Shown here: positions 22,690-34,535 of the stretch, one piece after another
Numbering within the stretch: the stretch's first letter is position 1
How the letters are laid out: each line of letters opens with the position of its first letter
From: Simmondsia chinensis
Taxonomy: Eukaryota; Streptophyta; Magnoliopsida; Caryophyllales; Simmondsiaceae
Reading direction: 5' to 3'
Length of the DNA stretch: 64,000 nt
Assembly (NCBI GenBank): GCA_018398585.1
Contig: JAGTTD010000026.1
Coordinates: forward strand, 1,865,001-1,929,000
Program-made: the position numbers and the translations under genes
The notes under the pieces: generated by a model
Databases searched by the model: none
What the model saw: only the letters and a program-made list of their open reading frames with translations
Told to the model about the DNA's origin: nothing

Positions 22690-24015
22690 TTGAACTTGAA
22701 TATAAATTATCTATATAAAAAAAAAGGCAATATTTTCAGTGCCCCAAAAGCTCCCATCTAAGCAGGGACTGGGGAGATGGATGTATGCAGCCTTCCCACT
22801 TCAGGTTACCCTGAAGGGAGGCTATTTCCGAGAACACCCAACCCAAGGGGTGCAACACGAAGACTTCCCAGGAGGTCACCCATCTTGGTACTGCTCTAGC
22901 CCAAGCATGCTTAACTTCGGAATTCTAAAGGGATCCGGTGCTTGTGTGTTGGTACTCTTGTAGGTTGAAATAAACTATCTATATATTATTGAAATCATGT
23001 TAATATCAGCATTTTCTTGGTAAAAAAAAAAAAATCAAATTCTAATTATTGTCGAAATCATATTTCACTTGAATATTTTTCAACAAAAATCTATCGAATT
23101 TTGATATAAGAGTATCTGATTCATAAAATTTTAAAATTCCAAGTACATGATAAAATTTTTAAATTCCAAGGTCTCATTATATAATTTGAAAGGTCGGGAT
23201 ACCTTTCCTTTGTTAATTGGAAATTGAAAATTTATCACTCTGGACTCATGAGTGATGTGTCTCATATTTTATATATTTCATAATACATTCTTACGATATT
23301 TTTGGCTATTACATGTGTGATATGACACAATTTATGTATATTTGGGTTTGGTACGTGTTGAAGTAAGTACATCTTGAAAAACGATAAACAATGAGCTAAA
23401 AATGGACAAATTCGAAGACCACGTGTGAGAAAAGGACTAGCTGGGTCAAAATTTGGCCAAGAAAAGTCCCCCCTTAGATGCGTGGATCAATGGACCATGC
23501 ATTTTGGTAATCAGCCAAACTTAAAACGAGAAAACGTTTAAAGGAAGAGTATTTACGACCCAAAAATATTATAATCTATTGACAATATCATTGGAATTAC
23601 ATAGATCTCTTCAAGAGCTTCGATTTGACATGTAATTTGACTCGTAACTCCTTATGAATCAAAAGTGATGCGCGTAGCCAAAGTAGTAACCTGATTCATT
23701 GGCAAGAGGGGCCGATCGGGTAGTCACCAGCAGAACCCATAGGCTTTGTTCTACATTTGGCTGATCGATCGGCCACTCTTGATCGCCCTGAGCTGTGGCG
23801 TGCCACTAGGGGTTAAAATGTCAATATCTGCTCATCGTATATATTATTGTACTCACGTTTCACGTCAATATTTTTCAAGGAAAATCCACTAAATTTTGAG
23901 TATGTGTAAATTTTTTAACCTTTCGGTTACTTAAGTGATATAATTTTTAAATTTCAACATTAAAACGTCAGAAAATATAGGTGATAAAAGACCAAAACTT
24001 AGATTATCAAGGTAA
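22335..24015. mobile_element. Decayed MITE of the GGAAATTATCACTT family, interrupted
   Basis: Left end TTGGAAAACTATCAGTTTAA and right end AGGTAATAATTCCC. Interior phrases (taking the form CTTAGGTACTTAT, CATTGAA) match the MITEs at 2893 and 16693. It holds a (TA)n run at about 22646-22684 and the 5S-SINE copy B. It may be two or more overlapping copies. Confidence 0.4.
22718..22969 (-). mobile_element. 5S rRNA-derived SINE, copy B
   Basis: The cleanest copy. On the minus strand: 5S head (AGTACCAACACACAAGCACC, GGATCCC, AGTTAAGCATGCTTGGGC, GATGGGTGACCTCCTGGG, GTCTTCGTGTTGCA). LINE-type tail (CTCGGAAATAGCCTCCCTTC, AAGGCTGCATACATCC, CTGCTTAGATGGGAGC) and a T-run end follow. The 16-bp duplication ATAAATTATCTATATA / ATAAACTATCTATATA at 22702-22717 and 22970-22985 has one mismatch. 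Confidence 0.9.
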
Positions 24016-25079
24016 TAATTCCCTTTACCATAGTGTATTTGAGCTCAGTTGAGGTTAAGCTCGTTAGGCTCGAGGTTAGGCTTGTTAACATTTATCTGCT
24101 TGTGTTTGACTCTAATTTGGCTTGATTTGACATATTTAATCTAATAAATTATATTAAAGTTGCGTTTAGTTCAGCTTTTAAATAACTTACAGCTATGAAA
24201 AAGTTATAGTTGAATGAAAAACTTACGTTTGATTGACAGAAAAGATCCTTTTACATTTTTGTCACAGCTAAAATAAGAAGATGAAAATGTTGTTTTATAA
24301 CTAAATAGAAAAAGATGTAAAACTGGATCTTTTTCGCAGTTTATTTCAGAAATATATTTTAAAAAGGCTATTTAAATATTAAATCTTCACCACCATTATC
24401 TACTTTTACTTGTTATAACCATCCCCATCTAACACCACCCTTTTACTCCCATATATCGTTACACTCACCATTCTCCACTGCTATGACTAACCATTATCAC
24501 GATTCTCTCTTATCTGCTATCATTAGTTGATACATTATTAAATCATTTTTTTTTGTAATTATAACAGATAATTTTACTTTTCAAAATTGTATCCAAATAC
24601 TTTATTCTATAAAAAAGATATTTCTATACTGCATAACCAAATATTTCAATGTAAAAATATATAAATCTTAAATTGACAAATCTTATTGAAACAGATAAGC
24701 TGAAATAAGATGAACTAGACACATGCTAAAATAGGCTCACTTGGACTCATTCACACAAGTTTATGAGTTCAAGCTTCATTAGGCCTGGGCTCGTTTAACA
24801 AGCTAAAAGAGTCAAACTTTTCGAACTTTATGATGAGTTGGCTCAAGCTTATTCACACCCCTGTCTATATCATTAGTCTATGTACTTTAATTATAGGTTC
24901 AATTAACCCTTATACTTTTAGCTGTATTAATTTAGTCTATGTACAATTAAAATTATTTTAATTAAGTCTAATTTTAATTAATCTTAATTTTTGCCTCAAA
25001 TCGTAAAAACGCATTCATTCTTTGTAAACATTAACCTCTTTTTGAACACCCCTTCACATGGAAAACATATGGAAGTCCC
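24016..25079. other. No gene; hAT-like remnants
   Basis: 24,030-24,870 has GCTCGTTAGGCTCGAGG near one end and TTATTCACACCCCTG near the other, in the style of the hAT-like family at 46801. The ends are poor and no duplication is evident. Confidence 0.3.
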
Positions 25080-25120
25080 TTAGGGACGTAGCCTAGTAGT
25101 AGAGAACACTGGCTAGTTTA
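25080..25120 (+). mobile_element. Fragment of tRNA-derived SINE
   Basis: AGGGACGTAGCCTAGTAGTAGAGAACACTGG is the 5' end (A-box side) of the SINE at 15509 and 26083. The B box and tail are absent. Confidence 0.45.
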
Positions 25121-25429
25121 ATTAGTTTCAGTATTTTTAGTATTATTTTTAGTAGTGTTATGCTAACTGATGTCAATTGACACGTATTAACACAATAAAA
25201 TTAAGGGCGGGAAAGAAAATTTAGTGACTTAGGAAGTGAATTTGTCTTTTTTATTTAGTAATTAGCAAAATAAACTTTTTTTAATTACATATTTATATTT
25301 ATAATAGATAGTGATATACACATTTTTAGTTTAATTGTATTTTTTATGATAACAATTTAGATCATTTTTCTTCAATAAAACTACAAAAAAAAAAAAAAGA
25401 AAAAAAAGAAGAAGAAGATAACTTCAACA

Positions 25430-25815
25430 TTACAAATAGATTAGATAACTTTAACATTGTTTGACAATTGGGTAAAGGTGTAAAGAGGGGGAGGGTAAGA
25501 TAATATTTTACTTTTATTTGGATATGTCAAATTAAGAGGAGTAAATGAATTACCTTTGTTTGACAATTGAGTAAAAGGATAAGGGTAAAGAGAGTTATAG
25601 TTAAAATAAGGGTATAAGTGTCTAAATTTTTTTAAAAATTACCCTTACCCCCTTTATCCCCTAATTTGAGGGTTAAAAAAATAGAGGATAAAGAGGGGTA
25701 GTCGGGGGTAAGAAATTATCCCCTTACCTCTTGAACAAATTTTTCAAACAGGAGTAAAAAATTACCCCTTTTTACCCTTATCCTTTTTACCCCTCTTTAT
25801 CCCGTTACTAAATAA
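25430..25815. mobile_element. Probable MITE rich in GGGTAA/TTACCC
   Basis: Repeated GTTTGACAATTGGGTAAAGG on the left, and mirrored TTACCCCT/CCCTTATCC on the right, would fold into a long hairpin. The ends are not sharply defined. Confidence 0.35.
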
Positions 25816-25957
25816 GGGGTAAGTCACATCCTATTCTCACTCTAATTTTTCTTACAGTTGTTTGAGATTATCTACTACGTTCCTTTTTTTTAATTGTAGC
25901 TCTATACAAACACTACAATCTCATTTGTTACCCTAAAGAATATAGTTACAAACACCT

Positions 25958-25961
<4 letters not shown>

Positions 25962-26010
<49 letters not shown>
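25962..26010. repeat. (AT)n microsatellite
   Basis: About 24 uninterrupted AT dinucleotides, passing into GTATATACACACAC. Confidence 0.95.
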
Positions 26011-26016
<6 letters not shown>

Positions 26017-26082
26017 CACACACATATATATAACTATCATTTATAAATATATAATTAAAACAATTTTTTAATTATTTTGATA

Positions 26083-26222
26083 GGTCAGCGTAGCGCGCGG
26101 GGGGGGGTATCCCTTAAAATCTTCATAAAGGAGAGCCACGAGTAACATAGTAGAGATTCGAACCCAGGTGGTGTGTAAGGCTACCGGTGTTCTTTGTCAC
26201 TAAGTTATGTCCCTAGGAGACT
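26083..26222 (-). mobile_element. tRNA-derived SINE, second copy
   Basis: Minus strand: CCTAGGGACATAACTTAGTG at the A-box end and GGGTTCGAATCTC as B box, then the same 3' body as at 15509-15645. A run of nine G at the far end is a private change. No target duplication found. Confidence 0.65.
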
Positions 26223-26289
26223 GCACTATACTTTCCTTAATTCACTGCAACCATTAGTTCTTTTTTTTTTTCCCTCCCTTTCCTTATCT

Positions 26290-26308
26290 CCCCCCCCCCC
26301 CCCCCCCC
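26290..26308. repeat. Poly(C) run, 19 nt
   Basis: Uninterrupted C19, in a pyrimidine-rich stretch. It is the second, shorter C run of the window (see 30472). Confidence 0.95.
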
Positions 26309-26679
26309 TCCGCGGTTATTTTATTGTGTTAACGGGTGCCAAGCATAACTCTTATTGCCAAGCATAACTCTTATTTTATTGTGTTAACAGATACCAATTG
26401 ACAGCCGTTATTATAACCTTTTTTAGTATTATTAATTTATTCTTGGTAATTTTTTTTTTAAGTATTTCAATATTACTTAAGAGGATACATCATCCTTAAA
26501 TTAACAGCTAACTTATTGAGTAGGTGAGGTATTATTTTTGTTTAATAAATGGAGGACAAAAGTCATATACAATGTACATAGTATGAGAAGTTGTTGGATT
26601 TTTTATTATTTCTCTAAAATAAATATATTTGGAAAAAAAATAAAAATATGTATTACAATATAAATTCTAAATTAATATA

Positions 26680-27447
26680 GGGTTACTTACACCAATAGTC
26701 TTGTACTTTTCTTATCGTGTTAATTTAGTCCTTATACTTTTAATTGTGTCAATTTAGTCCTTTCGTCAAATTCAAATTAAGTTATTAACGTAATTTCTAG
26801 TGACACAATCACACATTCGACACAAACAACTAGCTACAAATCCATTTGGTAGATTCAATACTACCCAACTCATGCCTGAACTATTAAGAAAATAGATTAT
26901 TTATGACAAAAGTCCCTGTATTATACCCATTGTGTCAATTTAGTCCTTATACTTTTAATTGTGTCCATCTAGTCCAACAACTATTTATATTTTGTCAATT
27001 TGGTCCTTAGAATAAATTTTTGTTAAGTTATTAATTAAATTTTTAATGGTTCAACCACAAGTCGAGTTAAATTGAGTCAATGAGTGGATTTAGAGTGGAT
27101 TGCTTGCATCTAACGCGATTGTGCCCTTAAAAATTATATCGTTAATTCAACTTCAGTTTTTTTTTTAAACAATTAATTCAACTTCAATTTGATCATAAGG
27201 ACTAAATTGGCATAATGTGGATAGCAGAGGGACCAAATTAACACAATTAAAAACATAAGGACTACATTAACACAAATAGCAAAGTACGGGAACCTTTGGA
27301 GTAAAAAACCTAAAAAAATTGATTAACAGTTTGACATAAATTTTACTGTAAAGAGTAAATTGACATAATATCAATAATAAAGGGACTAAATTAACAAAAT
27401 TAAAACTATAATGAGCAAAATACAGGGACATTTGGTGTAAATAACCC
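26680..27447. mobile_element. MITE, GGGTTATTTACACCAAA family, with nested copy
   Basis: Begins GGGTTACTTACACCAA and ends TTGGTGTAAATAACCC, with a perfect 9-bp duplication ATTAATATA (26671-26679, 27448-27456), a Mutator-type length. Inside, a second start (near 26,895, AAAAGTCCCTGTATTA) and a second end (near 27,300, AAAGTACGGGAACCTTTGG) indicate a copy of the same family inserted in it. Short phrases such as TCAATTTAGTCC recur throughout. Confidence 0.8.
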
Positions 27448-27456
27448 ATTAATATA

Positions 27457-28035
27457 ACTATATGCAGTAGATTAACATTTTATTAATATACATGTTAGTT
27501 TAAATTAGAGGCTATTTATTATGTTAGTATCTAATGTTTACATTTTTTTTTTAACGGGTCATTTATTTTTTCTTTCATTCAAAATAATTTTTAATGTTTT
27601 TTTTTTTTTTTTTTGGCCAAAGGGCAAGCAAATTTTTAATGTTTGTTAGTTTATTAAATTGTACTCTTATTTTTGTTTAAATAGTCTATAATTTTTTATT
27701 CATGATAAAACTGGCCACCGAGTTTTGATCAACTGACACTTATAAAATTAAAAAAAAAGATCAATTTTATTATAAAATAAAATAAAAGTGACTTTGCGCT
27801 TGCCATTTGGCAAAAAAAAAAGAAAAAGTGACTATCCTAAACAAGGAATAAGATCTTCTTTTTTAAGCGAAAAATAAGAAATAAGATCAGAGACGTATTT
27901 GAACAAATATACAATCATTATGAACTACTGTAACTAAAAAATATGCGCTTCAATTTAAATGAACTTATAAATATTAAAAAGTAATAGAGTAATAGCTTGT
28001 TTAAATTACTAGAAGTACTAAATAAACTATTTTAT
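27457..28035. other. No gene
   Basis: T/A-rich spacer with homopolymer runs; resembles other decayed MITE DNA (TTTTATTTTATGATAAAA-type hairpins near 27,690-27,790). Nothing else. Confidence 0.35.
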
Positions 28036-28285
28036 CAAAGAGAGTACCAACACGCCGTCACCGAATCTCATTAGAACTCCGAAGTTAAGCGTGCTTGGGC
28101 AAAAGCAGTACCAGGATGGGTGACTTCTTAGGAAGTCCTCACCCTCAAGTTGGGGGCACTTGGAAATAGCCTCTCTTCAAGGGGTAATACCCTTCAGGGG
28201 GAAGGTTGCGTACATCCGCCCCCTAGACCCTATTTAAGTGGGAGACTTTGGGGCACTGGTTATGTTGCTTTGTTGCTATGTTGAA
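28036..28285 (+). mobile_element. 5S rRNA-derived SINE, copy C
   Basis: 5S head from AGAGTACCAACACGCCGTC through AGAACTCCGAAGTTAAGC and GATGGGTGACTTCTTAGG. Joined to the LINE-type tail (CCTCAAGTTGGGGG, AATAGCCTCTC, AGGTTGCGTACATCCGCC), ending in GTTGCTTTGTTGCTATGTTG. Flanks AAATAAACTATTTTA and AATTAAACATTATTTA may be a decayed duplication. Confidence 0.8.
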
Positions 28286-29391
28286 GACTAATAATTAAAC
28301 ATTATTTAAACAACCAAAGCCCTTTTACTATATTTTAATACTAACCACTATCTTTCCAAAACGTGTACCACAATATACTACTAGCCTTTACCAAAATAAA
28401 TAAATAAATAAAATATTAGTTAAGATAATAATAAAAAAAGGAATTTTTTGCCTCGACAATTAATTTTATTGTCAGAACAATAATGTGATTAATAGTCATA
28501 AAATTTTATAAAATTATTCTAAAATTAATATTTTTGTCTTAACAATAATATTACCTGAAAAAAAACTAAAGAAGATGAATGGGGGCATTTTCCTTCATAA
28601 ATGAAAAAAATATTTACTATCATAATCTCATATCGTATGCCACACATTATCCTTCACTAACTAAGTGTTAACCGGGTACAAATAATGAGCTTTTGGTATC
28701 ATATTTTATCTGTACTTTTTTATTTTGAGAAACTAAAAATCAGATACTATAACTAACTTGACACTTTAAAAAAAATAATATAACTAAGCAAAAAATTTTA
28801 TTTATACTTAAAACAATCATAAATATAAAAAATATTTAAAATAATTTTAAAAATTAAGTATAATTTTTAAATAATTTATTTTTAAAATTATTTGTTAATA
28901 GTTTTAGGGAGTTTTATATTTTAAATTATTTTAAATGTTTTAGATTATTTTAAGTATTAAAATATTTGAGGCATTTTCTTTTTATTTTATGCATCAAATT
29001 AGCATAATTTAATGAAATACTAATAGCGTTATAAGAAAAATATTTGAAAAAGAAGTTAGGAATGTTAAGGACAACTTAAACATATTTTTAAATCTTGGGA
29101 CACCTATAAAATATATTATCAAATCTCAAGTTACATAAACCAATTTTTTTTCTAATATTTTTTGGAATGTCTTTAATAAAATTTGAAGTTAGAGTATCAA
29201 ATTAATTTTTGTTGATAGCTCAAGGAGTGTCCTTAATATAATTTAAAAATTCAATAGATTACATTAATTTTCACAAATAATTTAGGAGGTGCTTTTAATG
29301 AATTAGGTGTTGGGGATCCACATCGATTTTGCCCAATAATTTAGGCAATGTCCTTGATTATTGCAAAATGAGAAATAAGAAAATAAAAAAA
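28286..29391. other. No gene; AT-rich
   Basis: Very AT-rich with AATAATTTTAAAAATTA-type local inversions around 28,830-28,930. No ORF of note. Confidence 0.4.
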
Positions 29392-29773
29392 GGATTATTT
29401 ACACCAAAAGTTCCTGTACTTTGTCCATTTTGTCAATTTAGTCCATGTACTTTTAATTTTATCAATTTAGTCCGTAAATAATTTAAAATATGTCAATTTA
29501 ATTCTTTGGTCAAATTTAACTTATGTTAATAACATAATTTTTAACGGTAAAATTATTTTAGATATAAGTAACTTATAATAAATTTATTTATTTACTCAAT
29601 CCAATTCATGGCCGAATCATTAAAAATTTCATTAAAAACTTAATATAATTTTTTTCTCTAACAACCAAAGTGACACATTTTGAATTATACAGGAACTAAA
29701 TTGACACAATTAAGAGTACAAGAACTAAATTAACACAATAGACAAAGTACATAAACCTTTGGCATAAATAACC
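29392..29773. mobile_element. MITE, GGGTTATTTACACCAAA family
   Basis: Ends GGATTATTTACACCAAAAG and CTTTGGCATAAATAACCC. The body shows the same CAATTTAGTCC/GGACTAAATTG phrases as 26680-27447. Flanks are A-rich, so the duplication cannot be resolved. Confidence 0.65.
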
Positions 29774-29863
29774 CTTAAAAAAATTAGAGTTGTAGCCCAA
29801 ACCATCTAAATGTGCCCCAACAGGAGGTAAAGAAAATACCTGGAAATCCACGTTTGCGAGGCG

Positions 29864-30469
29864 GTGCAAAGTTTTTTCGTTCACGGGAAGTTACCAAAAA
29901 ATTTTAATATTACAAACATTGTTCTCATCCCAAAAACCCACAAACCAGAACGTTTAAACCACTTCCGCCCTATCGGCCTTTGTAACTTTTGTTACAAAAT
30001 TATTTCGAAAATAATTTCTAACCGTCTCAAGCCTTTTATGAACTCCATCATCTCCCCTTTTCAATCCGCCTTTGTCAAGGGGAGGCAAATTCAAGACAAT
30101 ATTTTAGTCGTTCAGGAAGCTTTTCATGCTCTCAAAAACAAAAGAAAAGGTCGTAACCATTTCATGGCTCTTAAGCTCGATCTCTCCAAAGCTTTCGATC
30201 AGGTAGAATGGTCCTTCCTTGAATGTGTCCTAAAAAAATTGGGTTTTTGCGATCTTTTTGTTAGTTGGATCATGGAATGCGTTTCTACGGTTAAAGTTAG
30301 CCCTGTCCTGAATGGTGAAAGAATCGACCATTTTTCCATTGCTCGGGGCCTAAGGCAAGGTAATCCCCTTTCCCCTTTTCTTTTCCTTTTTGTCATGGAG
30401 GCCCTCTCCACTCTTATTCAAGAAGCGGAAAGATTAGGGGATTGGGAAAGTTTTAAAATCAAACCTTCT

Positions 30470-30517
<48 letters not shown>

Positions 30518-32697
30518 ACTCTCTCTCTCACCTCTTTTTTGCGGATGATTGCGTCCTTTTCTTCAATGCCTCCAAAACCGTTTGCGAAAATATCAAAAAA
30601 ACTCTTTTCACTTTTTGCGCGGCTTCGGGCCAAGAAATTAACCTCCATAAATCCCATGCTTTCTTCTCCTCCAATACCCCTTCTTGGGTAAGAGGAGAAT
30701 GTGTGGAGACTCTTGGAGTGACCGAAATGGATGAGAATGACAGGTACCTCGGAACTCAAATCCTTTGGGGTCGATCAAAAAAATGCGCTCTTAACTTCCT
30801 CTTTGACAAAATACGTAACAAAATGCAAGGTTGAAAATCAAAACTTCTTTCCCACGCGGGTCGTGAAATTCTTCTTAAATCCGTGGTATCGCCCATTCCC
30901 TCTTATGTCATGTCTTGCTACAAAATTCCACTTGGTGCCATTAAAAAGCTTAATTGCTCCCTTGCCCGCTTTTGGTGGAAAGGAGGTGCAATGGAAGACA
31001 AAGGTGTCCATTGGAAAAGTTGGGATTTCATTTCTCGTCCTAAGATTTCTGGAGGGCTCGGTTTTCGCAATTTCCAAGGAATCAATATTGCTCTTCTTGC
31101 AAAACAAGTTTGGAGGGCCCTCCAAAATCCTAACACTTTTTGGGTCAAAATTCTTAAAGGTGTCTATTTCCAAAATTCTTCCATCCTTAAGGCCCCTCTT
31201 GGTCCTAACCCCTCTTGGGGCTTGAGAAGCTTTATAGATGGAAGAAACTTTATTGCAAAAGGATTACGATGGAACGTTAACAGTGGTTCTTGCATTAACA
31301 TTTGGGACGATCAATGGGTCCCTGAGCTTCCCTCCTTCTCGGTTGGGCCCAAACCGGTTGGAAACGAGATCCCCTCAAAGGTCTCAGATCTTATTATCCC
31401 GAGTGCTCGCAAATGGAATTCCAACTCTCTTTCTCACCTTTTCCCCAATCATGTTTCCGAGGCAATCCTTTCAATCCCAATCGGAAACCCATATAGGGAT
31501 GATTCTCTCATTTGGCACCACAACAAACACGGTACCTACTCCGTCAAATCAGGATACAAGCTTTGGTCTCTTCTTCATAATCCTATCAATCATTCATCCG
31601 CCTCCACAAGCTCCTCCATTTGCTCCCCTTCTAGCCTTCGTATTCTTTGGTCTCTCCCCATCCCTCCAAGAATAAAACATTTCATGTGGAGAGCCTCCTC
31701 TAATGCCCTCGCAACCTCTGAAAACCTTTGGAAGAGAAATCTCACTCCCCACCCCTTTTGTCCTCATTGTGATGGCATCTTGGAGTCTACCGAACATACA
31801 CTCATTCTTTGCCCATGGGCAAAGGCTTGTTGGTTTGCCTCCCCCCTTGGCTTCCGCCCTTCCGAGCAAGGGTTCAATGGCTTCCATCACTGGTGGGATT
31901 CAATTTGCTCTAACAACGTTTTTAATGCTGACTCTTTATCCAGGATCTCCATTCTTTGTTGGGAAATTTGGAAAGCACGATGCAAGCTTATTTTTGAATC
32001 AACCGTCATCTCGCCTACGTCAATTGCTTTATGTGCTTCTAATTCCGCAGCCATTAGCAACACCCCTGCTGCTGACCCTCCTTCGGCCGCTGTTGTTCAC
32101 CTCTCGGCTGCTGCAGCCCTGCACTCGGCTGCTGCTGCCCCGCCCTTGGCTGTTGGAGGCCTGCAGCCAGCCGCTGCTGCTACACCAGTTACTCCTCCTC
32201 CAGCTTATCCCTCTCATTGGGCTCTACCACCGGACAACTGGATCAAAATCAACACCGATGCTGCTCTTGACTCCCACTCCTCAGCTGCCCTAGCGGTTGT
32301 AGCTTGATCTCCCTCGGGCTTGATTGTGGGAGGATGGTGCGGCAACGCCTCAGCTTCTTCTCCACTTATCGCCGAATGTCTTTCAATTAGAGCCGCTTGC
32401 TCCCTTGCATCCTCCTATGGTTGGAGGAACGTTATCATTAAGTCTGATTGTTTGGTTGCTATTCGCTTTATTTCTTGTTCTTCTCCCATTACGTGGGATT
32501 GTTGTGCTATTATTGACGATATTATTATGTTAGCCTCTTCTGCTTGTTTTAGTTCCTGTCTTTTTCGTTGGTCACCTAGATCATGTAATAGGGTGGCCCA
32601 TTTCGCTGCTCATTGTCACTTGAGTCGTCGTTGTACTCATCACTGGTGGGCAGCCCCCCCTCCACCTTTGATTTCCCTTGTAAACTTTGATCGGTAA
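29864..32697 (+). pseudogene. L1 reverse transcriptase - zf-RVT - RNase H fragment
   Basis: RT: PIGLCNFCYKIISKIISNRL, FQSAFVKGRQIQDNIL, LKLDLSKAFDQVEWSF, GLRQGNPLSPFLF. A 46-nt C run then shifts the frame. The RT continues with LFFADDCVLFF (active-site FADD intact) and LGTQILWGRSK. It carries on through FWWKGG, KISGGLGFRN, the RT C-terminal domain, and a zinc-binding motif (FCPHCDGILESTEHTLILCP). A long Ala/Pro-rich linker (about 32,030-32,220) precedes the RNase H-like domain (WIKINTDAALDS ... IKSDCLVAIRFI). Stops: TGA at about 30,832-30,834 (from TGG) and TGA near 32,305 (from CGA, ending ALAVVA). Except at the C run, all pieces stay in one frame, so decay is recent. Confidence 0.85.
30472..30517. 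repeat. Poly(C) run, 46 nt
   Basis: An uninterrupted C46 inside the L1 reverse transcriptase, between SFKIKPSC and LSHLFFADD. On the other strand it is G46, able to form G-quadruplexes. It breaks the reading frame. Confidence 0.95.
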
Positions 32698-33003
32698 TTA
32701 ATATAGTTTTCTAGCCCTCGGGCTTTAATGCTCAAAAAAAAAAAATGTGCCCCAACGCCTTGTTGATTCTTGATATTTGTATATCTGTTCAAATTTGTCA
32801 TTTATCTTTTCTTTTATTTAAAATGATTGATAATATAATTCAAATTAGTGTTTTATCTTTTCTTTTGCTCATAACAGTCTCTATAGTTTTATTATGTGAC
32901 AAATTAATCCCTAATCTAGTGATAAATAACGTAAAACTTAAAAAAAAAAAAAAACGAGACACCAATTTTTTTATACAATTAAACATTAGTAACTATTTTA
33001 AAT

Positions 33004-33248
33004 AACCAAAGAGGCACCAGCACACCGTTACCAGATCCCATTAGAACTCCGAAGTTAAGCTTGCTTGGGCGAGAGCAGTACTAGGATGGGTGACATCCTA
33101 GAAAATCTTCACCCTCAAGTTGGGAGTACTCGGAAACAGCCTCTCTTTAGGTTAACACCCTGAAGGGAGAACGCTGCGTACATTCGCCTCCCAAACCTTG
33201 CGTAGGCGGGAACCCTTGAGGCACAAGGTATTTTCCTTTTGTTTTTTA
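33004..33248 (+). mobile_element. 5S rRNA-derived SINE, copy D
   Basis: Head AGAGGCACCAGCACACCGTT, AGATCCCATTAGAACTCC, GCTTGCTTGGGCGAGAGCAG, GATGGGTGACATCC. Tail CTCGGAAACAGCCTCTC, ACGCTGCGTACATTCGCC, GGCGGGAACCC and a T-rich end. The 16-bp duplication AGTAACTATTTTAAAT / AGTAACTACTTTAAAT is at 32988-33003 and 33249-33264. Confidence 0.9.
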
Positions 33249-33691
33249 AGTAACTACTTTAAATGAGAAAGAAGACATAAAAAACTTATTTAAAAAAATT
33301 TACAAACATTAATAATAATTTTGAGTAAAAAAAAGACGAGGAATCGATTTAAATAAGCTTACAGACATTAAAAATTATAGATTCACTGCAGGAAGTTCCG
33401 ATCAATCAAACTCATTTGCAATGGATTGCAAATCACACGTGATCAATCACAACAATCTAGCAGATGGCTTCGACTTTAGTTTACAGTTTTTTTTTTAAAA
33501 GAAATAAAAAGAAAGTCATTATTATCAGAGCAAAAATTATTATTATCAGAATAATAATGTGATCTATAAATAACAAGAATCACAAAATTGCATTGAAAAC
33601 TACAATCTTGCTATAGCAGTAATAATTTTTGCACTTGAAATAACATTATCCGATGAAAATTATATTTTGCAAACGAATTTTTCTTGATTCG

Positions 33692-33983
33692 AGGATCCAT
33701 TTGATATCGTAATCTATTTGTAGTTTTTGATTTTTTTTAAATTAAAAACTCAGTTTTAAAAATTAATTTTCCAGCTTTTTTGGCTCATTTTCTGTTAATT
33801 TCTTTTTAGTTTGACTAAAAACTAAAAATAGGAAAACAAGAAATAAACAATGATCATTTTCAAAACCCCTTTGAGTGACAAATGAGAATAAAAACCAAAA
33901 ATAAAGGAAAAAAATTTATTTTCAAAATCCAGTTCTTAACTTCCCAAAAGTCAAAAACTAAAATAGAAAATGATACGGAACTA
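33692..33983. mobile_element. Small Tourist-like MITE
   Basis: GGATCCATTTGATATCG at the left and ATGATACGGAAC at the right, with A/T-rich inverted interior, as at 18623-18966. Confidence 0.45.
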
Positions 33984-34290
33984 AAAACGAAGTTCTAAAC
34001 ATATTTTTCTTAAGATATTTCTTCAGTTTTCAATTTTTAACCAAATTAGCAAAAATGAAACTAGAAGGAACCAAAATTCAAAAAATTTGTCTCTAAAATA
34101 TTATTTTCAGTCTCTAAAATAACCAAAAACTATAAATAAGAAATGCTATCAAAAGGAAAACACAAAACATGATCTTCATTTTACACTTCATGGCCAACAT
34201 ATCTAAATACAAAAATCCAGTCAATAACAGTGAAAAAAACCAAACTCAAATTCCACTCACCATCCCCATATCATATATGAATGAAAATAC

Positions 34291-34393
34291 AGAACCTGTC
34301 AGTTAGCTCAACTGGTAAAGTCACTCAGAGGTTTGGGGAGGGCTGTCACCTTGTGCAACCCATGTGGATTCCTTACCGTATGTTAAAAGAAAC
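34291..34393 (+). mobile_element. Short tRNA-derived SINE
   Basis: A-box-like TAGCTCAACTGGTAAAG near the 5' end, and a perfect 12-bp duplication GAATGAAAATAC (34279-34290, 34394-34405). The B box is weak. It lies about 140 bp beyond the APT stop codon, possibly within the 3' UTR. Confidence 0.65.
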
Positions 34394-34535
34394 GAATGAA
34401 AATACTACTTCATAGATAACTGTTTATTTTTTAAGTTCACCAGTAATATGTCGGAGTTTGAGCAACTGATTAAAACAACAATAATACAACATCTTCAAGC
34501 GGAAAAACAAATATCGGTAGAGATAAAAGATGGGA

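Larger units (their letters stand above)
29822..32742 (+). mobile_element. 5'-truncated L1 LINE
   Basis: Bounded by a 14-bp duplication AAATGTGCCCCAAC (29808-29821 and 32743-32756) and ending in an A run, as expected for target-primed reverse transcription. The 5' end, including the endonuclease, is missing. The coding content is described in the next entry. Confidence 0.9.

Noticed and set aside
30469..30834. Poly-proline protein coded by the C run
   Set aside because: The reading frame exists only because of the C46 run; the flanking residues are L1 reverse transcriptase in two frames.
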